From positions 1 through 34,794 of the forward strand of contig DASSIM010000004.1 of the NCBI GenBank assembly GCA_035691865.1: a stretch of DNA of 34,794 nt, read 5' to 3'. The notes beneath the pieces are model-generated. The model searched no databases and had not been told where the DNA came from. It was given only the letters and a program-made list of their open reading frames with translations. Below are positions 1 through 8,172 of the stretch, piece after piece; position 1 is the first letter of the stretch; each line of letters begins with the position of its first letter. The stretch is from Nitrosopolaris sp035691865. GTDB lineage: Archaea > Thermoproteota > Nitrososphaeria > Nitrososphaerales > Nitrososphaeraceae. A program made the position numbers and the translations under genes.

Positions 1-1007
1 CACCTATCTATGTATCGGTTCATGTTTTGTAACACGACGATTCTCGATATTTCACTCTCATCCATGATTGAGTAGCCTTGAAGCTTAAAACACATCTGTT
101 CGGAAAAAGACCTAATCTCATTCATTTCAATCATGTTCTTCGCCTCAAGTCGCTGCGTAGACATTCCTATATGCATATAGGATTTCAATTCAATAAAGTG
201 TGGGTTGCCCTGTTGCATCATTTCGGCGAATTCGTCAACAAATTTCATAGCGTCATTATATTGTCTGATAATTGTCATTCTGAGTACGGTTCTTGTCTTT
301 GCAGTTGAAAGAAATTTTAGACTTTTCCACCACCTTTCCCAAGCGTCTCGATGACGGGGACGGTTCACGAGGTAAAACATTTTCTGATTCGAAGCATTCG
401 TGGATAGATATATTTGAGTAGGGAGCGAATCTTCATCTGCAAGCCTCTGAAGCATATCCGGCTCCTGACCATTGGTTACGAGAAAAATCGATTTAGTTGC
501 AGGCAGCGTTCTAAGGTATTTAATCAATTCAGGCAATTTGGGATACATCGTAGGTTCTCCTGACAGAGATATCGCATAATGTGTTGGAAAAAGTGACTCG
601 TCGAGCTTTTTCCTGTCATTCTTTTCATGACCATAGAACCCGTTGATCAATTTTTTCCGCTCAGCCATCAAATGTTCAACAATCACGTCGGGCTCGTCAA
701 CCAACTCCGGTGGCATTTGAAGTGTATCGTAGAATTCAGTCGGACGCCAACAATACACGCATCGATTCTCACAATTCATAGCAGTTGGAGTCATTTCCAT
801 GCACCTGTGGGTCGAGATGCCATAGAATTTATTCTTATAGCAGCTTCCTGCATTTGCAAAAGATTTTTTTGTCCAGTGACACAACTCGACTGCCGAATGG
901 TTGTATATCCCGTATTTTGCCTTTTGAAGCCTCGACTTCACTGCAGGACTGATTTGAATGAGGTTATCTTGCGTAACGTGTGAAATGTTTTCGTCCGAGC
1001 AGCTCAT
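1..1007 (-). CDS. taw1: TYW1/Taw1-type 4-demethylwyosine synthase (radical SAM), C-terminus off window
   Basis: Radical SAM enzyme that builds the tricyclic 4-demethylwyosine ring on G37 of tRNA-Phe, an early step of wybutosine-type modification in archaea. The reverse-strand frame is open from the ATG at 1007-1005 (an in-frame TAG directly precedes it) to base 1, so 335 residues are present and the last few lie outside the window. After an N-terminal segment (WTKKSFANAGSCYKNKFYG), the cluster motif CENRCVYCWRP (C-x3-C-x2-C) binds the 4Fe-4S/SAM. It is followed by LSGEPTMYPKLPEL and FLVTNGQEPDML, and later IELKSYMHIGMSTQRL, in the order usual for archaeal TYW1. Archaeal relatives are about 310-360 residues, so little is missing. 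Overlapping plus-strand frames are shadows. The assignment is strong; partial only because of the window edge. Confidence 0.93.
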   Translation of the reverse strand, partial: MSCSDENISHVTQDNLIQISPAVKSRLQKAKYGIYNHSAVELCHWTKKSFANAGSCYKNKFYGISTHRCMEMTPTAMNCENRCVYCWRPTEFYDTLQMPPELVDEPDVIVEHLMAERKKLINGFYGHEKNDRKKLDESLFPTHYAISLSGEPTMYPKLPELIKYLRTLPATKSIFLVTNGQEPDMLQRLADEDSLPTQIYLSTNASNQKMFYLVNRPRHRDAWERWWKSLKFLSTAKTRTVLRMTIIRQYNDAMKFVDEFAEMMQQGNPHFIELKSYMHIGMSTQRLEAKNMIEMNEIRSFSEQMCFKLQGYSIMDESEISRIVVLQNMNRYIDR

Positions 1008-1922
1008 CTAATTTTCTTGAAAAGGAAATGAATTTAAAGCTTCCATAAGTATCAGAAACTGTCTTGCTATCTCCTACCATATTTTTGTAGTGTATTGGAA
1101 GACGGTTAAAAGAGTTATGAAACTTGACGAGTAGTACCCAAGAAATCCCTCCGATTCCATCATCTACGTTCCAAGCAGGTTGAAATATCAAGAAAGTTGA
1201 TCACATTAGACATCTCTGCAGGCCCGGAGTCATGAATGTGATGATTATTGCACATGATCCAATAGAAATTTCTGCTCAGGTCTACTGAAGTCTGTCGATT
1301 TCATGGTCCAAATGAGCTAGCCAAAGCGTGAGGCCGGTTTTGCCTTACATAACTTGAAAAAGATTTGATTTGAGCTCATACTGAGATTTAAAACACGATG
1401 TTGCGAATGCTGCGAAAATGGATGCAGGAGGGAAATAAGTATTAAGGCAGAGATCAATATATTCGAACTGAAATTCTCAATAAGCTAAATTTTGGAATAA
1501 TTAAATACCATTCCGACATAATCCCTTCAATTCAGGAGATTCCTGAATTTGCTGAAAGACATCAACTAGTATAAAATTCTCTAGAAATGAAACAGGTCGA
1601 CTGTTTCTGGTTGCCAGCTGTAGAATAAATGGTGGATATCCAGTAGCAAGATTGCACTATGAGGTATGGAATTCTTACTGTGATATACCTACAAATAGAC
1701 CGCAACGATGCAAAGAAGGAAAGTAGGTATCTTGTTGCTTTGGGTCATCTCGCAAGGGATTCAATAGTATACTATAAGCTAGAAATATATGATGTGAAAA
1801 CTCCAATTGTTTCTGGGTCTCATTTAAAGATAGAAGATTTAGAATAACATATCGGATAGCCATTACAGAAAATGTGAATCCTCTAACAATTATATACAGT
1901 GATTTCGAATGGAGCAACTGTT
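1008..1922. other. Long stretch without a supportable gene
   Basis: About 0.9 kb between the TYW1 start and tRNA-His. Short frames exist (plus strand 1659-1847, minus strand 1675-1917 and 964-1191), but they overlap one another, show no recognisable motif and have no clear promoter. The only clear structure I see is the perfect hairpin at 1529-1549, listed separately. Confidence 0.5.
1529..1549. repeat. Perfect 9-bp inverted repeat with 3-nt loop
   Basis: AATTCAGGA at 1529-1537 and TCCTGAATT at 1541-1549 are exact reverse complements separated by GAT. A second, looser pair (GGAAT/ATTCC) lies just upstream near 1493-1515. It could be an operator, a hairpin in an unrecognised transcript, or a relic of a mobile element. 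No neighbouring gene fixes which. Confidence 0.6.
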
Positions 1923-2017
1923 GGCCTTCGTAGTATAGCCTGGTTAGTATAGGCGGCTGTGGACGGATTGTCTTCGACGGACACCGCTCGAGGAGGGTTC
2001 AAATCCCTCCGAAGGCC
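1923..2017 (+). tRNA. tRNA-His (GUG) with a 20-nt intron after position 37
   Basis: The acceptor stem GCCTTCG (1924-1930) pairs with CGAAGGC (2010-2016). The extra G at 1923 faces C73 at 2017, the G-1:C73 identity pair of tRNA-His. The T arm is GAGGG-TTCAAAT-CCCTC. The anticodon stem GGCGG/CCGCT closes loop C-U-GUG-G-A only if 20 nt (ACGGATTGTCTTCGACGGAC) are removed between positions 37 and 38, the canonical archaeal intron site. The inserted bases form a small hairpin (GTC-TTC-GAC), compatible with a bulge-helix-bulge substrate of the splicing endonuclease. CCA is not encoded. The D-stem is slightly irregular (one G-G opposition). The anticodon and G-1 agree independently, so the identity is firm. 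Confidence 0.92.
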
Positions 2018-2037
2018 CCTCTAATGCTTCGATTACG

Positions 2038-2400
2038 TCACCCTTTTTTTGCTCTATGCTGAGCTGCTAACGCGTCGTCATAGACAGTAGGTTCGACCAG
2101 AATCCAGCCATAGTGATGCTCATCGTGCACGTATCGAATTTCCATAAGATTTGGTTTCAGCTTTTTCGTTCTTAGGGACAAAAGGAACTCCGCACGGGTG
2201 AGCCTGCCAATTCTTTTTGAGTGTGTAATCAATGCTTCACCCCGAGGTAGCAAGAGTCGATAGCTGAATTCGAGGGCACAGTTCTTAACAGTGTATGTTT
2301 GTACCATTTTTTTGATGGTCTCCTCGATATCAGAAATTTCTTTTATCTCAATCGTGTCTAGCACAGGAAAATCCACGTAAAAGGACTTAGGTGGCTGCAA
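2038..2400 (-). CDS. Hypothetical protein, about 120 aa
   Basis: Unrecognised soluble protein. The longest frame begins with TTG at 2400; a GTG at 2376 (giving ...DFPVLDTIEIKEISD) is an alternative and sits better downstream of an AT-rich TAATATTTTT element near 2410. The sequence mixes charged helices (ISDIEETIKKMVQTY) with beta-like stretches (CALEFSYRLLLP, MEIRYVHDEHHYGWILV) and ends in basic residues. There are no signal peptide, TM segment or cysteine motif. It lies between tRNA-His and the Nudix relic and ends 20 bp past the tRNA, on the opposite strand. Coding-like composition and length support a real gene; function unknown. Confidence 0.6.
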   Translation of the reverse strand: MQPPKSFYVDFPVLDTIEIKEISDIEETIKKMVQTYTVKNCALEFSYRLLLPRGEALITHSKRIGRLTRAEFLLSLRTKKLKPNLMEIRYVHDEHHYGWILVEPTVYDDALAAQHRAKKG

Positions 2401-2470
2401 CCAGATGAAAAATATTAGCTCTCCAATAAAATTTTTGGGATCTCAATACCGTTCACTATCGAATATAAAC

Positions 2471-2866
2471 CTAAAGCAACTTTCTTTTGGATACCCAAAA
2501 GGCTCCACCGCCGGCCTTTCTCCGCAGGGTATAGTGTAGAAGTATCTGCTTGTGATCAAATTTTAGTGTCAGCGAATCTATGTCACTTAGCGGCACCCAT
2601 TGAACTTCAATGAAGTCGTCGGTCGCCCTGGTCATGCCAGTGACGACTATTGTACCATACTACAGTCATCACATGTCCCCTCGGATCCCTACTCGGATCT
2701 GAATAAACCCCAAGTACTCCCATAGGATCTATAGTTAACGATGTCTCCTCCCACATTTTCCATTTGGCGATTAGATCATTTTTCCTCTTTGTCAATAAGA
2801 AACTGGATTATTGTTGGAGGATAATATTTACTGCTGGCACTGCGTTACGATAGTTCTTTATCGGCT
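2471..2866 (-). pseudogene. Decayed Nudix hydrolase (ADP-ribose/NTP pyrophosphatase type)
   Basis: Reverse-strand translation gives a Nudix protein in pieces. The first is NYRNAVPAVNIILQQ, an in-frame TAA, then SSFLLTKRKNDLIAKWKMW, like the usual N-terminal strand and LLxxRKN...W block. This jumps straight to EETSLTIDPMGVLGVYSDP and RDPRGHVMTVVWYNS, so the GG-x5-E-x7-RE part of the Nudix box is deleted. A +1 shift near 2650 then leads to the normal C-terminus (GMTRATDDFIEVQWVPL, LKFDHKQILLHY) ending at TAG 2471-2473. One stop, one internal deletion removing catalytic residues and one frameshift make it non-functional. The start codon is also lost: ATA, with a TAG just upstream. Confidence 0.85.
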
Positions 2867-2931
2867 AGGAGAACCAAATTATTTGAGTCTAGTGCGTGGT
2901 GAGGATATAGGTTTGTAGCTTTTATCGAAAG

Positions 2932-3006
2932 TGCCGGAGGCGGGACTCGAGCCCGCGACCTTTCGATTATGAGTCGAACGCTCTGACCAAGCTGAGCTAC
3001 CCCGGC
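2932..3006 (-). tRNA. tRNA with CAU anticodon (probably elongator Met)
   Basis: Reverse strand: acceptor GCCGGGG (3006-3000) with CTCCGGC, D stem GCTC/GAGC, anticodon stem TTCGA/TCGAA with loop C-U-CAU-A-A, variable AGGTC, T stem GCGGG/CCCGC, discriminator A at 2932, no encoded CCA and no intron. The anticodon CAU fits elongator tRNA-Met or the tRNA-Ile2 whose C34 becomes agmatidine. The GCCGGGG acceptor and A-U-rich anticodon stem favour elongator Met over initiator (which usually has three G-C pairs there). Odd feature: the T loop reads CTCGAGT, so position 54 is C instead of the near-universal U. Confidence 0.93.
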
Positions 3007-3696
3007 AAGCTCAGCAGCGTTCAGCATTCACATTTTTTTAAAACATAATATATTCTATTCAAAGATTGATTCCATAAGTGTCGTTTATCTTCCCGTCAGC
3101 AATACGTACGAGAATGCAGGAATACAATCAAGCTTTAGACAACCGTAGAAAATGACGAAACCTTTACGAAGTTGCCAAACACTTTATGCACACAATATGA
3201 CGGATGTTCTTCCCTTTCTATTTCCGTTTCCTTGTTCAGATTCGATTTCGCCGGTACTGATTTGGCTAAACTCCACGCTTATTCTAGCATACAGCCGTTC
3301 CAATTAATTATCGAAATCCTGGAATTTGTGTCCGGTTTTTTTGGCTGTGGAAATGGAATATTCAGTCTTTTCAGCCTTTTCAATGGCTGACTCTGTTTCT
3401 CCTGTGTCATAATCGTTGACGTTGCTGGACAGCTGCAGATATCTTATCTTCTTGCTTATCTGTTTGATTGAGCCGTATGGTTGCACCCGTTGGATTGAGC
3501 TGTCCTTTGCTCTTGTAGCGGCCCTACTGCCTTTGTTCCTCTTGGCTTTAGTGGAAGTATTCAAGTTAATACGAATTGTACAAATAAGAACATATTTGTT
3601 TAGCTCGAATAATCAGACTTGATAGTAAAGTATTTTGAATCTCGGTACATTCGTGTCTAAATTCGTAGAGCAATTCGCCAGCACATTTTCTCAACA
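3007..3696. other. Mostly non-coding stretch with one doubtful small frame
   Basis: The region upstream of the AAA+ gene. A minus-strand frame at 3304-3564 (TTG start, 86 aa, Lys/Ser/Thr-rich, containing KQISKKIRYLQLSSN) could be a small basic protein but has no motif or clear promoter. Plus-strand frames at 3172-3390 and 3416-3622 overlap it and look like its complements. Confidence 0.35.
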
Positions 3697-4449
3697 ATGT
3701 GTAAATTAATGCTAACTAAACTTAAGCTTATCGTGTCAACAGAAAATGAGTTACGGGTTCCGATCCAAGAGAATATAAGAGATCTTCACCCGATAGATTC
3801 CAGTCCAAAATCTGGCGCACTTTTTTCTACCATTTTTGGGCATAATGATGTAAAGAAGATCTTTTGCCTTTCAATTACTTCTCAGAAGCCCGTCCATATA
3901 CTACTAGTTGGTCCGCCTGCCTCGGCTAAAACGCTGTTCATGCTAGAGTGCATGAAGCTAGGACGGTCCTACTTTACCCTTGGGAGTCACAGCACAAGGT
4001 CGGGTATGCTAGAATATTTATTCGAAAAACGACCCAGGTATTTGATCGTAGACGAAATTGAGCATATGGGGATAAAAGACCAAACAGCTCTCTTGAGCTT
4101 GATGGAAACTGGCATTCTTTGTGAAACGAAATTTCAGAAAACACGAAACACCCAACTCAAAACATGGGTGTTTGCAACGAGCAATGACACCAAGCGGATG
4201 CTAACACCGTTGCTATCGAGATTTGTTATCTTGCATTTTAAGCAATATAGATTTGATAGCTTTCATGAAGTGGCCTCCCACATGCTTGTGCAGGAGGGCA
4301 TCGAGAGTCAGTTGGCATCGAAGATAGCAGACGCTGTGTGGTGGAAAATGAAATCGAAGGATATAAGAGACTGCTTGAAAATAGGCCGGCTCGTAAAGAG
4401 TGAGCAAGACATAAATTGGATTGTAGACACATTCAAAAACTACAGATGA
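3697..4449 (+). CDS. Small AAA+ ATPase (RuvB/MCM-like clade)
   Basis: P-loop AAA+ ATPase of 250 residues, consisting of little more than one ATPase module. Visible in order: Walker A GPPASAKT (residues 72-79), Walker B YLIVDE (115-120), sensor 1 FATSN (159-163), and an arginine-finger region PLLSRF (171-176) followed by a short helical lid. The layout resembles RuvB/MCM/MoxR-type AAA+ proteins that remodel DNA or protein complexes as rings. The serine within the P-loop (GPPASAKT rather than GPPGTGKT) is typical of the MCM-like side. No partner gene (VWA protein, recombinase) is adjacent; the following PAC2 gene is convergent. The ATG at 3697 is used, with a second ATG four codons later. Family confident, substrate unknown. 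Confidence 0.85.
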   Translation: MCKLMLTKLKLIVSTENELRVPIQENIRDLHPIDSSPKSGALFSTIFGHNDVKKIFCLSITSQKPVHILLVGPPASAKTLFMLECMKLGRSYFTLGSHSTRSGMLEYLFEKRPRYLIVDEIEHMGIKDQTALLSLMETGILCETKFQKTRNTQLKTWVFATSNDTKRMLTPLLSRFVILHFKQYRFDSFHEVASHMLVQEGIESQLASKIADAVWWKMKSKDIRDCLKIGRLVKSEQDINWIVDTFKNYR

Positions 4450-4553
4450 GCGCAGGATCAGTTACAGCTATCTAAGATTTATCGAATTAAACAACACTGG
4501 ACGATGGCATTCTCAACAAAAGTTCCGCCTCCTCATGCGAGCTACACCTAATT

Positions 4554-5261
4554 TCAAATATTACCGGGCTTTTTCATCCTTTCTGTTTCATTATCTACAG
4601 CGTCTGCCATAGCATCGAGTTCCCCAAGATCCTTGAACTTCTGGTAGGTCAGTCTTTCTAGTAAGTGCAAAACGCTTTTTGCTGGCCGATACTGCCGTAT
4701 TTGTGGATCGTTTATTTCAGCGTACAATCCAATACCTTGTATGTTATTCAGTTTTGCAAAACCCAATATTAAGCCGTTAAAACCTGTTATCAGTGATGAT
4801 GACGGTGTGAGTTCAATCCCTAAATTCTTAATTTTTTCCTTCAGTGCCTCAGACGTAGTAGTGACGAACGTCTTCGGTTTCTTCTGAAAATTCCTTTCAG
4901 TATGAAATGCACCGAGTGAGTAAATCAGTTGAACAGAGTATTTCTTGGCGATATCGATGACATCTTGGCAGAGTTTGTATAACTCCTCGTTTGTCTGAGG
5001 TTGCCCCAGACCTCCGCCAAAAACTATTATATCTTTTGCGTATCTGTACTCCCATCGCTCTTGTTGGAATTCAATGTAACCGCCTCGGTCCACCACATAA
5101 TTTGGATAGCAAGCAGTTACATATCTGAAAGGTAGTGTTTTGAGATTCTTGTTTATAAAATGTATGGCAACGCTGCCGATATCGCCCATATCCTGCATGG
5201 CAGCAACAAGTATCGGTTTTTTGATATATGGTGTCTCAATGTCTGTAAATTCCATGACCAT
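4554..5261 (-). CDS. PAC2 family protein (proteasome-assembly-chaperone-like)
   Basis: 235-residue soluble protein of the PAC2 family, whose eukaryotic members help assemble proteasomes. Archaeal members are conserved but of unsettled role. Characteristic blocks are the N-terminal KPILVAAMQDMGDIGSVAI, the central DIIVFGGGLGQPQTNEEL, YSLGAFHTE, and LITGFNGLILGFAKLNNIQG (the substrate-like glycine loop), then IGLYAEINDPQIRQYRPAKS ahead of a C-terminal helical tail LLERLTYQKF. Length fits the family (about 230-270). Start ATG 5261, with another ATG two codons later. It is divergent from the CBS gene at 5389; the 127-bp gap carries both promoters. Confidence 0.9.
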   Translation of the reverse strand: MVMEFTDIETPYIKKPILVAAMQDMGDIGSVAIHFINKNLKTLPFRYVTACYPNYVVDRGGYIEFQQERWEYRYAKDIIVFGGGLGQPQTNEELYKLCQDVIDIAKKYSVQLIYSLGAFHTERNFQKKPKTFVTTTSEALKEKIKNLGIELTPSSSLITGFNGLILGFAKLNNIQGIGLYAEINDPQIRQYRPAKSVLHLLERLTYQKFKDLGELDAMADAVDNETERMKKPGNI

Positions 5262-5352
5262 ATCTTGATTCCATGCAATAAAAAAGATTGTTAATCGTGA
5301 CTACCTGTACTATTCGTAACCAAATCAATTGTGCTATCGCGAAAGCCACTTA

Positions 5353-5362
5353 ACTTATATTT
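5353..5362 (+). promoter_or_regulatory. TATA-type promoter element for the CBS gene
   Basis: AACTTATATT is centred about 31 bp before the ATG at 5389, so with usual archaeal spacing transcription would begin a few bases upstream of the start codon (near-leaderless mRNA). Positional prediction only. Confidence 0.45.
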
Positions 5363-5388
5363 CAGAATTCGCTTTGTAAATTCATCTG

Positions 5389-5799
5389 ATGACTACTTCA
5401 ACGCCAATTCACAGGATAATGAATGAAAAGATCGAGAAGATTATGCTGAATCGGACAGCTCAGGAAGCCGCTCACAAAATGGGTACTGTGAATACCAGTT
5501 CGTTGATAGTCTCTGACCTAACTGACAAACCAGTAGGCATAATAACGGAACGCGATCTGGTGAGAAGAGTGGTTGCTAATGATGCAAACAGTAAAACAGT
5601 TCTTATAAAGGATATCATGGCTTCCCCGATTGTTACAATCGATGCGAATTCTTCAGTTGAAGCAGCGGCAGATTTAATGCTCCAAAATCAAGTGCATCAC
5701 TTGCTCGTGGTTGAGGGTGAAGACGTAAACAAACCACTAGGCATTATTACTTCGACTGATTTCGCTAATTACTTAATGGAAGGAGATGATGGCAAATGA
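5389..5799 (+). CDS. CBS-domain pair protein
   Basis: 136-residue protein made of two CBS motifs forming one Bateman module, which senses adenine nucleotides or SAM in many proteins. Repeat 1 covers about residues 8-62 and ends PVGIITERDLVRRV; repeat 2 covers about 73-130 and ends PLGIITSTDFANYL. The T/S-x-x-D nucleotide-contact pattern is present in both (TERD, TSTD). There is no fused enzyme, channel or DNA-binding domain, so it must act through a partner or as a stand-alone sensor. Stand-alone CBS pairs are common in archaea. Its promoter region is shared with the divergent PAC2 gene. Partner unknown. Confidence 0.92.
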   Translation: MTTSTPIHRIMNEKIEKIMLNRTAQEAAHKMGTVNTSSLIVSDLTDKPVGIITERDLVRRVVANDANSKTVLIKDIMASPIVTIDANSSVEAAADLMLQNQVHHLLVVEGEDVNKPLGIITSTDFANYLMEGDDGK

Positions 5800-5868
5800 T
5801 AACTTCGATATTTCGATTCTGCCCATCATATACTATGCATTCTTCTCGTAGCTGTGCTTGAGCGCGTC

Positions 5869-6117
5869 CTAATTTCGCTGAGGGTTACAAATGTCTCGTC
5901 TTGCTATCAAGTGCATTGACTGTATTCTCCCAGCATCTGATTGAATATATTGTCTTAGCCATGGTTGTGGATGGGAAAAATAACTAGCGCCCCGTCGCCA
6001 TTCTTGGTAAGAAATAGCGAGCGCCTCAATGGATTTTCATGGTATGGCAAACGGACCTTGAGTTACTCGAACACCGTATGGATGATCTGGCTCTCTAGTT
6101 GAAATTGGATTATGAAT
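5869..6117 (-). pseudogene. Decayed coding fragment of unknown family
   Basis: Reverse strand: a frame reading DHPYGVRVTQGPFAIP, then TGA, then KSIEALAISYQEWRRGASYF, HPQPWLRQYI and MHLIARRDICNPQRN before TAG at 5869-5871. The composition (aromatics, prolines, amphipathic spacing) looks protein-like on both sides of the stop, which suggests a disrupted gene rather than chance. It follows the Ig-like relic on the same strand in a different frame and may be its neighbour or a separate fragment. I do not recognise the family. Confidence 0.4.
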
Positions 6118-6119
6118 AT

Positions 6120-7200
6120 TTAGGTTTGAAAAATAATATCATGAGCTGCGTTCGAAGCATTATTGTTCTTGTTGTTATTCGGAGCATCGTTAGATGATGG
6201 AGGGATTATAGTTAGGACTACTTGCACTAGCAACTTAACAATTGAAGACAATTTGGTTTCATAGTCTGAAGTATACATTTGCGCTCCGCCACCAACATAC
6301 AAAGAATATGAAGCTATGCCGTTGTTATCCGTAGCGCCTTTGAATTTCTTAAGTAATCCTGATGAACTACTAATGTTTCCCGACACCGAACCCACAATAA
6401 TTGCTTTGGGCGAATTTTTAAGTAGCCATAATAGTTACAATTTCTGCATCTTCAAGATGAAGTGCTCTTCCCTATTCGAATTGAGAATGATAATAGTGAC
6501 ACTTTGTGACTATAATTGCTTAAGTGCGGAAGTTTAGACAATGAAGTACGAATAAAATTGGTAGTGTTAATAGCGGTCGTATTCGAGGCCGCAGAATTAG
6601 CCCGTACCTTTGTACTCCGCGATGGTTGTAGATACTGATGGTTTGTGACAGTCAGGGTAGCACTAGTGCCTGCCCCGGTTATCTTGACACCATAATGTGA
6701 CGTAAGGTAAGATAATTCTTGCATACGAATTTAGCTGTTATTTTGTTCTGACCTTTTTTAATAGCAGTGTTTGTAGTTGAAACGGTGAAGTTAAATTTCG
6801 AATATTAGTTAAGCCCGCCCAGGGCGGCGTCATGATAAGCGTTGATTCCATTTATTTTAGCCGGCACATATCAAGCGGAACTTGCATTACCTGTTGAGGT
6901 TCAGTAGATTAGTATGTCTTTCCCAACTTGAAACTGCTGGCATCTAGTAGGTAAGGTAATCTTGACGAAGTGTAGGTATATCGATATTGTTGATTAGGGG
7001 GTGGTTCCTGTCGTTGCTTATAAGTTTCTAATATCGATTAAGGATTGAGAAAAGGACCAGAATTCTGAACATTTGGAAAATAATAGTGATTGGCAGTACG
7101 CTGTGTTATCCAAGTTGGCATGAACTACTAGGAGAACATCTATAGCGACCACGAAAAGAAGTAGAGCCCTATGCGGATTAATTTTGACTAATTCATGTCT
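6120..7200 (-). pseudogene. Decayed secreted Ig-like/surface-layer-type protein gene
   Basis: Reverse-strand remains of one gene for a secreted protein with Ig-like domains. One frame runs from about 7200 with a hydrophobic signal-like segment (HRALLLFVVAIDVLLVVHAN). It continues through VKITLPT..QQFQVGKDILI, TSTGNASS, KINGINAYHD, and YSKFNFTV..TNTAIKKGQNKITAKFVC, interrupted by five in-frame stops but no shift. Further on the reading passes, with frame changes, into LTSHYGVKITGAGTSATLTV, LLSFSIRIGKS, VGSVSGNISSSSGLLKKF, GATDNNGIASYSLYVGG and a terminal Asn-rich PPSSNDAPNNN. The order matches the type of Ig-like extracellular proteins I associate with Nitrososphaerales. Accumulated stops and frameshifts leave no intact reading frame. 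Confidence 0.75.
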
Positions 7201-7668
7201 GATGAATGTGAAAGTAAAGATAACAAATGATAAAAGTAAAATGATTGTTCACAGTAGCAAACTGTTTTATTATAATCCTGCAAACAAAAATTCTGAAAAC
7301 ACAGACTTGGCTTTTTTAACTCCTGTTCAAGTCAAAGATTGTTAGTTGGTTAACGTTGAGGTACACGATTGGAATTCGAGAGTTTTAGAACGCTTGATAA
7401 CGGCTGCGATACTTTGAGATGATCTTGTTTTCGGCCATATTCCTCTCTACGCATTTATAAACCATAGGTGATAACTCTTATGAAATAACAGTTCATTTTC
7501 CACATGAATAATATAATTCCGATTATGTCTAAGCATCTATGAATGCTAACAGAATATTTTCTGGGAAGTTAGTATTTGGTACTTACTAATAGGTTTTTGC
7601 AGTCGAATTGCTAAGAAATGAATGTCAAGATGTCCTAGTTTTAATAGTTGTTCCGAATAACACATTCT
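7201..7668. other. AT-rich intergenic stretch
   Basis: No convincing coding frame on either strand between the head of the decayed surface-protein gene and the zinc-ribbon gene. I see no RNA gene or clear repeat. Confidence 0.4.
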
Positions 7669-8172
7669 ATGATGCATTTTGGCGTAGACGTCCTTGGCAC
7701 TCTGAGCGAAAAGCTTAAACTGCTGATAATTGAAACTCAGGATCACCACCGTTCATTTATCGATAATACGAAACTATATAGGGAGGAAAAGATCAACGAG
7801 AGTGACTTCTTTTCTCAAGTTCTCAATTACGTTGTCACAATTTCAGCCTTGACTTTCCTTATGAATAGGGTAATTTTGGAATTGAGATCTTCGCTGGCCA
7901 AGGGCACAAGTATAAAAGATGCTACGGGGGGAGTCGCACCTTCATCTTCGCCGGCCCAAACTGCCGGCTTCGGGATTAGGGGTTTTTTAACTTCTGATCG
8001 CCCTGTGCCTATTCCTCCGCTCAAAGAGGCTTTGCTTTCCAGAAAAGTGGAGATCAGTAGTCATTCGACAGTCACATCACCCAAGGTCTGCAAAGAGTGC
8101 AGAGCGATTCTTTCAATCCGTGCCAAATTCTGCGGCACCTGCGGCATTAATCAGGAAGATGTTTTACACTAA
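7669..8172 (+). CDS. Zinc-ribbon protein with helical N-terminus
   Basis: 167-residue protein from the ATG at 7669 (a longer frame with a TTG start at 7648 and an ATG at 7672 are alternatives). Residues 1-75 are predicted helical (LGTLSEKLKLLIIETQDHH, then FLMNRVILELRSSLAKG). A Gly/Ser/Pro-rich linker with repeated PVPIPP-like turns follows, then a C-terminal zinc ribbon with Cys141, 144, 155 and 158 (CKECRAIL...FCGTCG). No signal peptide or clear TM segment. Such tails bind Zn2+ and often mediate protein or nucleic-acid contacts. No operon partner is evident; the next supported gene is about 700 bp downstream. Zinc ribbon clear, role unknown. Confidence 0.7.
   Translation: MMHFGVDVLGTLSEKLKLLIIETQDHHRSFIDNTKLYREEKINESDFFSQVLNYVVTISALTFLMNRVILELRSSLAKGTSIKDATGGVAPSSSPAQTAGFGIRGFLTSDRPVPIPPLKEALLSRKVEISSHSTVTSPKVCKECRAILSIRAKFCGTCGINQEDVLH

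Noticed and set aside
1659..1917. Opposing small frames (62 aa plus, 80 aa minus) before tRNA-His
   Set aside because: They overlap each other and have no motif, promoter or convincing composition.
2845..3027. 60-aa minus frame (GVAQLGQSVRLIIE...)
   Set aside because: It is the familiar spurious translation of a tRNA gene.
3172..3622. Plus-strand frames upstream of the AAA+ gene
   Set aside because: Hydrophobic frames complementary to a basic minus-strand frame; neither has support, so kept only as a note.
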